A stretch of DNA of 64,000 bases. It comes from RH-AL1 sp965249685. GTDB taxonomy: Bacteria; Pseudomonadota; Alphaproteobacteria; Rhizobiales; Beijerinckiaceae. Of the stretch, positions 44,051-52,885 are shown one piece after another. Location: NCBI GenBank assembly GCA_965249685.1, contig CBDFMN010000003.1, forward strand, positions 1,364,001-1,428,000, in the 5' to 3' direction. A program made the position numbers and the translations under genes. Every line of letters starts with the position of its first letter. Position 1 is the first letter of the stretch. The notes beneath the pieces were generated by a model. That model ran no database searches. It was not told the DNA's origin and was given only the letters and a program-made list of their open reading frames with translations.

Positions 44051-47000
44051 ATGCGCCTCTCCCACTTCTTCATCAACCGTCCGATTTTCGCGACGGTGCT
44101 CAGCCTGTTCGTGACGGTCGTCGGCGCGGTCGCCTATTTCACGCTTCCGATCGCGCAGTATCCGGAGATCGCGCCGCCGACGATCCAGATTACCGCCTCC
44201 TATCCCGGCGCTTCCGCCGAAGTGATCAGCCAGGCGGTCGCGACGCCGATCGAGCAGCAGATCAACGGCGTCGAGAACATGCTGTACCTGTCGAGTCAGT
44301 CGACGGGCGACGGGAACCTCGTCACCACCGTCACCTTCCGCATCGGCACCAACCTCGACGTGGCGCAGGTGCTGACGCAGAATCGCGTGGCGATCGCCCT
44401 GCCGCGCCTGCCCGAGCAGGTGCAGCGGCTCGGCGTCACCGTAAAAAAGAATTCGCCCGACCTGCTGATGGTCGCCCACCTTCTGTCGCCCGACGGCTCG
44501 CGCGACCAGCTCTATCTCTCGAACTACGCGACCTTGCACCTGCGCGACCAGCTCCTGCGCCTGGACGGGGTCGGCGACGTCCAGATCTTCGGCGGCCAGG
44601 ATTACGCGATGCGGATCTGGCTCGATCCCGACAAGGTCGCCGGCCGCAACCTCACGGCTGGCGACGTCGTCGCGGCCCTTCAATCGCAGAACGTCCAGGT
44701 CTCGGCCGGCGTCATCAATCAGCCGCCGGTCGCAACGCCGGGCGCCTTCCAGCTCAACGTGAAGACGCTGGGCCGCCTGATCGATCCCGCGCAGTTCGCC
44801 GAGATCATCGTCAAGTCCGACAGCGCGGGCCACATCACGCGGGTGCGCGACATCGGCCGCGTCGAACTCGGCAGCCAGACCTATGGCGCCAACGGCTATC
44901 TCGACAAGTTCCGCGCGGTGCCGATCCTCCTCTACCAGCAGCCCGGCTCCAACGCGCTCGCAACCGCCGAACGCATTCACGCCGCCATGGAGAGCCTGTC
45001 GAAGGAGTTTCCCGAGGGCCTGAAGTACGACATCGTCTACGACACGACGATCGTCATCGCCCAGTCGGTTCACGAGGTGCTGACCACGATCCTGGAGGCT
45101 ATCGGCCTCGTCGTCGTCGTGGTGATCCTGTTCCTGCAGACTTGGCGCGCCTCCATCGTGCCGATCATCGCCATCCCGGTCTCGCTCGTCGGCACGTTCG
45201 CAATCCTCGCGGCGCTCGGGTTCTCGCTCAACAACCTGTCGCTGTTCGGCTTGGTGTTGGCCGTCGGCATCGTGGTCGACGACGCGATCGTCGTTGTGGA
45301 GAACGTCGAGCGCAACCTGCGCGCCGGGATGAGCCCGCACGACGCGGCGCACAAGACGATGGACGAGGTCGGCGGCGCGCTCATCGCCATCGCCCTGACG
45401 CTCTGCGCGGTGTTCATCCCCTCGGCCTTCATCGCCGGCATCTCGGGCCAGTTCTTCCGCCAGTTCGCCGTGACCATCGCGGCCTCGACGGTGATCTCCT
45501 GCCTGATCTCGCTGACGCTCAGCCCGGCGCTGTGCGCGCTGCTCTTCAAGCCGCACGTCGACCATTCTCACCGTCGACCGTCCTTGCTGGCCCGGCCGTT
45601 CGTTACCTTCTTCAACGGCTTCAACTTCGTCTTCGAGCGGCTGTCGGACAATTACGGCCGGCTGACCGGGCGGCTCATCCGCATGCTCGTTGCGGTGCTC
45701 GTCGTCTATGCCTGCCTCATCGGCCTCACCGCGTACCAGTTCAAGCGCGCGCCGACGGGCTTTATCCCCGAGCAGGACCTCGGCTATCTCATTACGGTCG
45801 TGGCCCTACCGCCCGGCTCCTCGCTGGCTCGCACGGACGCCGTGATCCGCCGTGCCACCGAGGCGATCCTCGCGACTCCCGGCGTGAAGAACGCCGTCGC
45901 CTTCGCGGGCTTCGACGGCGCCACCTTCACCAACGCCTCCAACGCGGGCGCGATCTTCTCTCCTCTGCTTCCCTTCGACGAGCGTGCCAAGGACGGCCAA
46001 AACATCCCGTTCATCCTCGGCGAGATGCAGAAGCGTCTCGCCAGCATCCAAGACGCGTTCATCATCACCATTCCGCCGCCGCCCGTGGCCGGCATCGGCA
46101 CCGCCGGCGGCTTCAAGATGATGCTGCAGGACCAGAAGGGCTTGGGCTCGGTCGCCCTTAGCAAGGCCGCCGGCGAGCTTATCGGCGCGGCGACCCAAAC
46201 GCCGGGCATGGCGCAGATGTTCTCGCCCTTCAGCACCGGGACGCCCACCGTCTACGCCGACATCAACCGCGAGAAAGCGGAGAAGCTCGGGGTAACGCCG
46301 GACAAGGTGTTCGAGGCGATGCAGGTCTACCTCGGCTCGGCCTACATCAACGACTTCAACTATCTCGGTCGTACGTATCAGGTCACGGCGCAAGCCGACG
46401 GGCGGTTCCGCACCGACGTCGGCGACATCGCCCGTCTCAAGACCCGCAACGCGTCGGGCGCCATGGTGCCGATCGGCTCGGTGGCGCAGCTGCGCAACAC
46501 GACCGACCCCTATCGCGTGCCTCGCTACAACCTCTTCCCCGCGGCGGAGGTGCAGGGTGGCGTGGCGCCAGGCTATCCCTCGAGCTATGGCTTGGCGACG
46601 ATGGAGCGGCTCGCGGCCGAACACCTGCCGGCAGGGATCGGCTACCAGTGGACCGACCTCGCCTTCCAGCAGCAGACGGCGGGCGACACCACCATCCTGA
46701 TTTTCGGCGCCTCCGTCTTCTTCGTCTTCCTGGTGCTGGCGGCGCAATACGAGAGCTGGAGCCTGCCTCTCGCGGTGGTGCTTATCGTGCCGATGTGCCT
46801 GCTGGCGGCCGTGACGGGGCTGCTCTACCGCGCCATGAACGTCGACATCCTGGCGCAGATCGGCTTTGTCGTGCTCGTCGGCCTCGCTGCCAAGAATGCC
46901 ATCCTCATCGTCGAATTCGCCAAGCAGGCGGAGGATGAGGGCGCGTCGATCCGTGAGGCTGCGGTGCAGGCGGCCCGAACCCGCTTCCGGCCGATCCTCA

Positions 47001-47227
47001 TGACGTCCTTCGCCTTCATCCTCGGCGTGATCCCGCTGGTGATCGCGACGGGCGCGGGCTCCGAAATGCGCCAATCGCTCGGCACGACGGTGTTCTCCGG
47101 CATGCTCGGCGTGACGATCTTCGGCCTCATCTTCACGCCAAGCTTCTACGTCGTGGTCCAATCGATCGCCGGCCGTCGGCGGCGCCCGCTCGAAGAGCCA
47201 CACGGCGTGGTCCGGCCTGCCGAATGA
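44051..47227 (+). CDS. RND multidrug efflux permease (HAE1/AcrB type)
   Basis: 1,058 residues, full length. Twelve helices with two large periplasmic loops. Landmarks: MRLSHFFINRPIFATVLSLFVTVVGA at the start, AQYPEIAPPTIQITASYPGASAEVI, TM4 VLAVGIVVDDAIVVVENVER with the proton-relay aspartate pair, FIPEQDLGYL, the GFVVLVGLAAKNAILIVEFAKQ TM10-11 lysine, and the closing TFFSGMLGVT region. Exports hydrophobic drugs by proton motive force as a trimer. Ten bases downstream of the adaptor gene, so one operon. Confidence 0.96.
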   Translation: MRLSHFFINRPIFATVLSLFVTVVGAVAYFTLPIAQYPEIAPPTIQITASYPGASAEVISQAVATPIEQQINGVENMLYLSSQSTGDGNLVTTVTFRIGTNLDVAQVLTQNRVAIALPRLPEQVQRLGVTVKKNSPDLLMVAHLLSPDGSRDQLYLSNYATLHLRDQLLRLDGVGDVQIFGGQDYAMRIWLDPDKVAGRNLTAGDVVAALQSQNVQVSAGVINQPPVATPGAFQLNVKTLGRLIDPAQFAEIIVKSDSAGHITRVRDIGRVELGSQTYGANGYLDKFRAVPILLYQQPGSNALATAERIHAAMESLSKEFPEGLKYDIVYDTTIVIAQSVHEVLTTILEAIGLVVVVVILFLQTWRASIVPIIAIPVSLVGTFAILAALGFSLNNLSLFGLVLAVGIVVDDAIVVVENVERNLRAGMSPHDAAHKTMDEVGGALIAIALTLCAVFIPSAFIAGISGQFFRQFAVTIAASTVISCLISLTLSPALCALLFKPHVDHSHRRPSLLARPFVTFFNGFNFVFERLSDNYGRLTGRLIRMLVAVLVVYACLIGLTAYQFKRAPTGFIPEQDLGYLITVVALPPGSSLARTDAVIRRATEAILATPGVKNAVAFAGFDGATFTNASNAGAIFSPLLPFDERAKDGQNIPFILGEMQKRLASIQDAFIITIPPPPVAGIGTAGGFKMMLQDQKGLGSVALSKAAGELIGAATQTPGMAQMFSPFSTGTPTVYADINREKAEKLGVTPDKVFEAMQVYLGSAYINDFNYLGRTYQVTAQADGRFRTDVGDIARLKTRNASGAMVPIGSVAQLRNTTDPYRVPRYNLFPAAEVQGGVAPGYPSSYGLATMERLAAEHLPAGIGYQWTDLAFQQQTAGDTTILIFGASVFFVFLVLAAQYESWSLPLAVVLIVPMCLLAAVTGLLYRAMNVDILAQIGFVVLVGLAAKNAILIVEFAKQAEDEGASIREAAVQAARTRFRPILMTSFAFILGVIPLVIATGAGSEMRQSLGTTVFSGMLGVTIFGLIFTPSFYVVVQSIAGRRRRPLEEPHGVVRPAE

Positions 47228-47490
47228 GAGGGCCTGCACCCCGGTTCGACGAGACGGCGCCCGGGGTCGACCGGAGCGAGGTGAGCCGCCCCCACCTCAT
47301 GGTGAAACGCGGGCATCTCGGCCGCTATCGCTTCACGCTGCTGACAGAGAACGGCCGCGTGAGCGGCGAGGTCCGCATCGAGACCGACGGCGCGCCCCGC
47401 TCCGAGCAGGACCTGCTCGCGCGTGCCGAAATCCTCCGCCTTGCGGCCCGGCTTGTCGCCGTCGCGGAAGCGGACGACGACACAGCCTAA
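47224..47490 (+). CDS. hypothetical 88-residue protein coupled to the RND pump
   Basis: ATG overlaps the permease stop (ATGA). Basic N-terminus, then beta-like strands (HLMVKRGHLGRYRFTLLTENGRVSGEVRIETDGAP) and a C-terminal helix (QDLLARAEILRLAARLVAVAEAD). No signal peptide or membrane segment, so cytosolic. No family recognised; its position makes it a candidate accessory protein of the pump, or simply a coupled passenger. Confidence 0.5.
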   Translation: MRGPAPRFDETAPGVDRSEVSRPHLMVKRGHLGRYRFTLLTENGRVSGEVRIETDGAPRSEQDLLARAEILRLAARLVAVAEADDDTA

Positions 47491-47605
47491 GCGTCGGCCG
47501 CTGCCCAAGGTCGCGAACGCCAGCTTCCGCGCCGCGCCAAACCGGTTTCTCTGCGATCGTTCATCCTTCGTTCCATTGCGCGCGCGAATCGCGTAAGGAG
47601 CGGAA

Positions 47606-48778
47606 ATGGATACTCCACTCTTCGCCCTGTCGGGACAGTCCGTGACAGCGCTGCACGTGCTTGGGTCGGCAGCGGTCTTCATCGTCGTCCTCGCCGTCCT
47701 GCTCCTCGTGGTCGTCGCGCGCGCGGCACGGGGACGGCGCGACGAGCAGGACGACGCAGCCGAGCGCCAGGACGAGCTCGATGCCAAGATGGCGGCGCTC
47801 GGGCGTGCCTCGGCCGAACTCACCGGCCGCATGCAGACGATCGCCGAAGTATTCGGCACCCGGCAGGCCGACCTCGCGCGTCTGGTGTCGGAACGGCTCG
47901 ACGCCGTCGGGCACCGCGTCGGCCAAGGCATCGAATCCTCGACGAAGGCGACGACGGAAAACTTGACCAAACTGAACGAGCGGCTGGCTGTCATCGACGC
48001 CGCGCAGGGGCGCCTCAGCGACCTGACGCAGGAAGTCCTCGGCCTCAAAGACATCCTCGCTAACAAGCAGGCGCGCGGCGCCTTCGGCCAGGGCCGCATG
48101 GAGGCGATCATCCGCGACGCCTTGCCGGCGTCCGCCTACGAGTTCCAGCACACGCTCTCGAACCGGATGCGGCCGGACTGCTGCATCCGCCTTCCCGGCG
48201 ACCACCGGATGATGGTGATCGACGCCAAGTTCCCGCTCGAAGCCTTCACCGCGCTCAAGGCGGCAGCCGGCGACGAGGCGGCCTTGCGCCAGGCCATGGC
48301 GCGGGTGCGCGGCGACGTCGGCAAGCACATCAAGGACATCGCCGAGCGCTACTTCCTGCCCGGCGAGACGCAGGACATCGCGATGCTGTTCGTGCCCTCG
48401 GAGTCGCTCTACGCCGAGATCAACGAGACGTTCGAGGACGTGGTGGCCAAGGCGCACAAGGCGCGGCTCATCATCGTCTCGCCCTCGCTGCTCATGATGG
48501 CGGTGCAGGTGATGCAGGTGATCGTCCGCGACGCGCGCGTGCGCGAGCAGGCGCACGCCATCCAGAACGAGGTGCGCCTGCTCATCGCCGACGTCGGCCG
48601 CCTGCACGAGCGCGTCGGCAAGCTCGGCACCCATTTCCGCCAGGTCGGCGAGGATGTCGCCGGCACGATCACCTCGGCGGAGAAGGTGCTGAAGCGGGGC
48701 GAGCGCATCGAGGCGATGGACTTTTCGCAAAAGGACGGCGCGGCATTGCCGAGCGGGCTGGCGCGGGCGGCGGAGTAG
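47606..48778 (+). CDS. rmuC: DNA recombination protein RmuC
   Basis: 390 residues. N-terminal membrane anchor (AAVFIVVLAVLLLVVVARA), a long coiled coil (about 45-160), then the RmuC nuclease-like domain: GAFGQGRMEAIIRDALP, FQHTLSNRMRPDCCIRL, MVIDAKFPLEAF (PD-(D/E)xK-like core), YFLPGETQDIAMLFVPSESLYAEI, and VRLLIADVGRLHERVGKLGTHFRQVGEDV. In related genomes it neighbours def; here the efflux cassette stands between. Suppresses inverted-repeat recombination and may restrict certain phages. Confidence 0.95.
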   Translation: MDTPLFALSGQSVTALHVLGSAAVFIVVLAVLLLVVVARAARGRRDEQDDAAERQDELDAKMAALGRASAELTGRMQTIAEVFGTRQADLARLVSERLDAVGHRVGQGIESSTKATTENLTKLNERLAVIDAAQGRLSDLTQEVLGLKDILANKQARGAFGQGRMEAIIRDALPASAYEFQHTLSNRMRPDCCIRLPGDHRMMVIDAKFPLEAFTALKAAAGDEAALRQAMARVRGDVGKHIKDIAERYFLPGETQDIAMLFVPSESLYAEINETFEDVVAKAHKARLIIVSPSLLMMAVQVMQVIVRDARVREQAHAIQNEVRLLIADVGRLHERVGKLGTHFRQVGEDVAGTITSAEKVLKRGERIEAMDFSQKDGAALPSGLARAAE

Positions 48779-48812
48779 TGGTTTAAGTTAAACTATTATA
48801 AGGTTTGTCGAC

Positions 48813-49508
48813 ATGAAAGAATTAATTGAATATCTTGTAAAAGAAGGGAGAGTTGTTTTTCAAGCGCCAGTCGCTTTTCTATTAGCAATGATACTTGTAA
48901 CGAGCTTACTTTGGGCCGCAATTAATTGGGGCTACCAATCCAAATCCGATGGGCAGGCGTCCGCAATCTCAAGTTTAGAAAATCGCATAAAATTAAAAGA
49001 TGATCAGATTGCTGATTATAGAGAAAAATTAAGCGGTGCCACGCCAGATGAGGCAAAAAAACGGATTGATGCTCTTGAGCTACAATTGAAAGCTTTGTCT
49101 CCGCGTAGGCTCAGCGTCGAACAGCGGCAGAAGGTGATGTCTTCATTGAAGGGTGTAAGAGGAAGCGTTAGTATTACTCAAGATATGGCGGCAGCAGACG
49201 CTAAGCCGTTATCCGCCGATCTTGCAGTTGCATTTCAGGCAGCAGGCTGGGGCGTCTTATTACCCTTGGTTATGGGACCAAGCAATATTCCCCCTAGTGG
49301 ATTGGCAGTGAGAGTAGAGGATCCAAGTAAACTTCGGCCGCTTCAACAAGCCGTTATCTCGGCTCTAGAAGCCATTGGTCTCGATTTCAATATACAAGGA
49401 GGCCTGCGCAAGGCCCCTGCCATGCCGGCTCCACCACCAGGTTACCCAGGCTTACCTCAAGAAGTGTCGCCTGATATAGAGCTGCTTGTGACAACACGCG
49501 TTAATTAA
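48813..49508 (+). CDS. AT-rich, membrane-anchored coiled-coil protein of unknown function
   Basis: 231 residues. One N-terminal helix (VVFQAPVAFLLAMILVTSLLWAAINW), a coiled coil (ISSLENRIKLKDDQIADYREKLSG, then AKKRIDALELQLKAL), and a C-terminal alpha/beta domain (VRGSVSITQDMAAADAKPLSADLAVAFQAAGWGVLLP, then LAVRVEDPSKLRPLQQAVISALEAIGLDFNIQ) resembling small sensor-like domains found in diverse membrane-anchored hypotheticals. G+C is about 37-48% in samples counted, far below flanking genes, so recently acquired. It sits between rmuC and recR. Confidence 0.65.
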   Translation: MKELIEYLVKEGRVVFQAPVAFLLAMILVTSLLWAAINWGYQSKSDGQASAISSLENRIKLKDDQIADYREKLSGATPDEAKKRIDALELQLKALSPRRLSVEQRQKVMSSLKGVRGSVSITQDMAAADAKPLSADLAVAFQAAGWGVLLPLVMGPSNIPPSGLAVRVEDPSKLRPLQQAVISALEAIGLDFNIQGGLRKAPAMPAPPPGYPGLPQEVSPDIELLVTTRVN

Positions 49509-49534
49509 CTGAAATTTCTTTTGCTGCCTGAACA

Positions 49535-50140
49535 TCAAAAATCCGTCCGGCTTCGCAGCGCCGCCGCCAGCGTGCCTTCGTCGAGATAGTCCAGTTCGCC
49601 GCCCACCGGCACGCCGTGCGCCAACCGCGTGGTCTTCAAACCGAGGTGGGAGATCAGGTCCGTCACGTAATGCGCGGTCGTCTGCCCGTCGACCGTCGCG
49701 TTGACGGCGAGAATCACCTCCTTCACGCCGTCCTCCACGCAGCGCGCCACCAGCGTGTCGAGGTTGAGTTCACCTGGCCCGACGCCATCGAGCGGCGAGA
49801 GCGTGCCACCGAGCACGTGGTACCTGGCACGCACCACCCCCGCGCGTTCCAGCGCCCACAGGTCGCCGACGGTCTCCACGACGACCAACACCTCGGGGTC
49901 GCGCCGGGGGTCGCGGCAGATGGTGCACGGGTCGCAGGTGTCGACGCTGCCGCAGGCCGAGCACACGACGATGCGCTCGCGCGCCACCGCCATCGCCTCC
50001 GCGAGCGGGCCGAGCAGATCCTCGCGCTTGCGCAGCAGGTGCAGCGCCGCGCGCCGCGCCGAGCGGGGTCCAAGCCCCGGCAGGCGGGCGAGGAGCTGGA
50101 TCAGCCGCTCGATCTCGGGGCCGGCGACGCGCTCGGCCAT
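49535..50140 (-). CDS. recR: recombination mediator RecR
   Basis: 201 residues. N-terminal HhH (LPGLGPRSARRAALHLL), the C4 zinc finger CSACGSVDTCDPCTIC (58-73), a Toprim domain with VVVETVGDLWALERAG, and a C-terminal Walker-B-like VPVGGELDYLDEGTLAAALRSR. Works with RecF/RecO to load RecA on gapped DNA. In the canonical dnaX-ybaB-recR order, 13 bases after ybaB. Confidence 0.97.
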   Translation of the reverse strand: MAERVAGPEIERLIQLLARLPGLGPRSARRAALHLLRKREDLLGPLAEAMAVARERIVVCSACGSVDTCDPCTICRDPRRDPEVLVVVETVGDLWALERAGVVRARYHVLGGTLSPLDGVGPGELNLDTLVARCVEDGVKEVILAVNATVDGQTTAHYVTDLISHLGLKTTRLAHGVPVGGELDYLDEGTLAAALRSRTDF

Positions 50141-50153
50141 CAGCCTTCATCCA

Positions 50154-50477
50154 TCAGAACGGCAGCTTCATCCCGGGCGGCAGGGGCAGGCCGACGGTGA
50201 CGTCGCGCATCTTCTCTTCGGCAAGCCGCTCGGCTTTGCGGCGCGCGTCCTCATGCGCGGTGACGATGAGATCCTCCAGGATCTCGCCCTCGTCGGCCTT
50301 GAGCAGCGACGGGTCGATTGCCAGCGCCTTCATCTGCCCCTTGGCGGTGAGCGTGACGCGCACGAGGCCGGCGCCCGATTGACCCTCGACCTCAAGCCGC
50401 TCGAGCTCGGCCTGCACCTCCTGCATCTTCGTCTGCATGGCTTGCGCCGATTTCATCAAGCCCATCAGGTCCTTCAT
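50154..50477 (-). CDS. YbaB/EbfC nucleoid-associated protein
   Basis: 107 residues matching the YbaB family: MKDLMGLMKSAQAMQTKMQEVQAELERLEVEGQSGAGLVRVTLTAKGQMKALAIDPSLL and a helical C-terminus with DLIVTAHEDARRKAERL. Dimeric 'tweezer' DNA-binding protein linked to nucleoid organisation and gene regulation. Lies 13 bases after dnaX. Confidence 0.96.
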   Translation of the reverse strand: MKDLMGLMKSAQAMQTKMQEVQAELERLEVEGQSGAGLVRVTLTAKGQMKALAIDPSLLKADEGEILEDLIVTAHEDARRKAERLAEEKMRDVTVGLPLPPGMKLPF

Positions 50478-50490
50478 GCCCTCGCACTCC

Positions 50491-52398
50491 CTAGAGGTCG
50501 TCGTCGGAATAGATCAGGTTCTCGAAGCCGATGTCCTCGCCGCCGTCGTCAAGCGGTTCGGCCGGCACGCTCAACCCGGCCTCGGGCGCGAGCGGCCCAT
50601 CGTCCGGCCTGCGCACCGCGACGATCTGGGCGCCGGGGAAACGCTCGAGGACGCGACGCACGAGCGGGTCGCCATGCTGGACGGCCATCGCCTCCTTCTC
50701 ACGCGCTTCGGCCTGCTGCCTCAGGCTCGGGGCGCCGGGATCCCGCGACAGCGTGATGATCCAGCGCGCGCCCGTCCACTCCTGCAGCTTGCGCATGAGG
50801 ACCTGCGGCAGCCCCGGCGAGGCACCCGGCGCGAGCGAGAATTCGATCGAGCCCTCATCGAAGCGCACGAGGTGGACGTCGTGCTCCAGCGCCGTCTTGA
50901 GCTGGATGTCGCGCTTCTCCGCGCAGAGCGCCACGATGTCCTCCAACCGGCCGAGCCGCACGGCCGGTTGGCTGGAGAAGGCCGCCATCACCACCGGTCT
51001 CGCTGGCGCGAGATCGGCCGGCGCGGCTTGCAGGGCGGCCGGCACGACGGCGAGCGCCGCCCGTGTGCCCCCACCGCCGCGCGGCGCGCCGTTGCCGGCG
51101 GGCAGGCTCGGAGGCGACCCGCTCAGGCGGCGCAGCACCTCGTCGGGTGGTGGCAGGTCGGCGGCGTAGGCGAGGCGCACCAGCACCATGTCGGCGGCGG
51201 CGAGCGGGCGCGGCGAGTCCTTGACCTCGCCAAGCCCCTTCAGCAGCAACTGCCAAGCGCGGGTCAGCACGGCCATGCTCAGCTCTTTGGCGAACAGCTT
51301 GCCGCGCACCCGCTCGTCCGGCGTTGCGGCAGGGTCGTCCGCCGCCTCCGGCACGAGCTTCAGCCGGGTGACAAAATGGACGAAGTCGGCAAGGTCGACG
51401 AGGATCTGCCCCGGCTCGCCACCGCAATTGTGGAGGTCCTTCAAAGTGCGGAGGGCCGTGCTCACGTCGCCGCGCATCACCTGCTCGAACAGGTCGATGA
51501 TCCGCGTGCGATCGGCAAGGCCAAGCATGGCGCGCAGGCTCTGCGCATCGAGCAGGCCGCCCGTGCCGGCGCCGAGCGCGATCGCCTGGTCGAGCAGGGA
51601 GAGGGCGTCGCGCACGGAGCCCTCGGCCGCCCGCGCGATGACGGCAAGCGCCTCCTCCTCGACGGGCACGTTCTCCTTGACACAGATGCGCGCGAGGTGG
51701 GCCACCATCACCGGCGCCTCCACGCGGCGCAGGTCGAAACGCTGGCAGCGCGAGCGCACGGTGACCGGCACCTTGTCGATCTCCGTCGTGGCGAACAGGA
51801 ATTTGACGTGGTCGGGCGGCTCTTCGAGCGTCTTCAGCAGGCCGTTGAACGCCTGCTTCGACAACATGTGCACCTCGTCGATGATATAGACCTTGGTGCG
51901 CGCCATCACCGGGCGGTAGCGCGCGGATTCGATGATCTCGCGCACGTCGTCGATGCCGGTGTGGGAGGCCGCGTCCATCTCGATGACGTCGACGTGGCGC
52001 GAATCGATGATCGCCTGGCAATGGGCGCCGACTTCCGGCATGTGAATGGTCGGCTTGCCCGCGGCCTTGTCGGCAAGCGGCAGCTCGTAGTTGAAGGCGC
52101 GCGCGAGGATGCGGGCGGTCGTGGTCTTGCCGACGCCGCGCACGCCGGTGAGCATGTAGGCTTGGTGGATGCGCTCCAGCTCGAAGGCGTTGGACAGCGT
52201 CCTGACCATCGCCTCCTGCCCGATGAGGTCCGGGAAGGAATTAGGCCGGTACTTGCGGGCGAGCACGCGATAGGGCACGGCGGCCTCCGCCTGCGCCTCG
52301 CCGGCGAAGAGCTTGCCGAGACCTTCGGATGGACCCTCCGGAAGAGGTGTCGCAGAATCAGGCACGCCGTCTATCACCGGGCATCCCGAACGGCGCAT
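50491..52398 (-). CDS. dnaX: DNA polymerase III subunits gamma and tau
   Basis: 635 residues. Clamp-loader ATPase: PYRVLARKYRPNSFPDLIGQ, Walker A GVRGVGKTTTARIL, Walker B IDEVHMLSKQAFNGLLKTLEEPP, sensor 1 FATTEIDKVP, and SRC motif TVRSRCQRFDLRR. The usual zinc-binding cysteines between A and B are replaced (GAHCQAI). The tau C-terminal part spans roughly 370-635. ATG 52398 is favoured; upstream codons to GTG 52503 show non-coding-like third positions and would overlap the divergent arsR. Confidence 0.94.
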   Translation of the reverse strand: MRRSGCPVIDGVPDSATPLPEGPSEGLGKLFAGEAQAEAAVPYRVLARKYRPNSFPDLIGQEAMVRTLSNAFELERIHQAYMLTGVRGVGKTTTARILARAFNYELPLADKAAGKPTIHMPEVGAHCQAIIDSRHVDVIEMDAASHTGIDDVREIIESARYRPVMARTKVYIIDEVHMLSKQAFNGLLKTLEEPPDHVKFLFATTEIDKVPVTVRSRCQRFDLRRVEAPVMVAHLARICVKENVPVEEEALAVIARAAEGSVRDALSLLDQAIALGAGTGGLLDAQSLRAMLGLADRTRIIDLFEQVMRGDVSTALRTLKDLHNCGGEPGQILVDLADFVHFVTRLKLVPEAADDPAATPDERVRGKLFAKELSMAVLTRAWQLLLKGLGEVKDSPRPLAAADMVLVRLAYAADLPPPDEVLRRLSGSPPSLPAGNGAPRGGGGTRAALAVVPAALQAAPADLAPARPVVMAAFSSQPAVRLGRLEDIVALCAEKRDIQLKTALEHDVHLVRFDEGSIEFSLAPGASPGLPQVLMRKLQEWTGARWIITLSRDPGAPSLRQQAEAREKEAMAVQHGDPLVRRVLERFPGAQIVAVRRPDDGPLAPEAGLSVPAEPLDDGGEDIGFENLIYSDDDL

Positions 52399-52492
52399 TT
52401 CAAGTGTCTGCGGGTCATGGACGTCATATAGACGTTTAATCCCGCCGATGGGAGCGTCATCACGTGGCACGGGCGCAGAGCCGGGAGGACTT

Positions 52493-52801
52493 TTGTCAAA
52501 CACGTCGGATCTCCGAGTGTCGCGGCTGCGGCTCAGCGAACGTCAGTTCGCCCTGATTTCGCGCGCCCTGGCCGAACCCCGCCGCCACGCCATTCTCAGC
52601 GAGATCGCGGCAGCCGGGGACTTCCTGCGCTGCAGCTGCCTCCATGCGGCGCACAACGTCAGCGCAGCGACCATCTCCCACCACACCAAGGAGCTGGAGA
52701 CGGCCGGCCTGATCGAGGTCCAGCGGGAAGGCAAGTTCGCCACGCTCCGGTTCCGTCGCGAGGTCTTCGAGGCCTATCTCGGTCAGCTCTCCGACATCTG
52801 A
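52493..52801 (+). CDS. ArsR-family winged-helix regulator
   Basis: 102 residues. Winged helix about 20-95: ISRALAEPRRHAILSEIAAAGDFL, recognition helix NVSAATISHHTKELETAGLIEVQREGKFATLRFRR. A Cys-pair (CSCLH) occurs before the recognition helix, near where metal-sensing ArsR proteins carry CVC-type motifs, so metal or redox sensing is possible but unproven. The start is TTG 52493 behind GGGAGG. Likely acts on the perfect dyad at 52832 and controls the SDR gene. Confidence 0.85.
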   Translation: MSNTSDLRVSRLRLSERQFALISRALAEPRRHAILSEIAAAGDFLRCSCLHAAHNVSAATISHHTKELETAGLIEVQREGKFATLRFRREVFEAYLGQLSDI

Positions 52802-52831
52802 TCGCCCCAGGCGCCACTCGCCCCCTTGCGT

Positions 52832-52861
52832 CATTTAGACAGTTGTACCATTGTCTAAATG
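52832..52861. promoter_or_regulatory. perfect 10-bp-arm operator between arsR and the SDR gene
   Basis: CATTTAGACA at 52832-52841 and TGTCTAAATG at 52852-52861 are exact inverted complements around a 10-base spacer. Position 24 bases before the SDR start and 30 after the arsR stop suits an ArsR operator. Confidence 0.75.
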
Positions 52862-52885
52862 TAATCTGGCTGAGAGGGAACGCAC

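Noticed and set aside
52399..52503. N-terminal extension of dnaX to GTG 52503
   Set aside because: Third codon positions look non-coding and it would overlap the arsR start.
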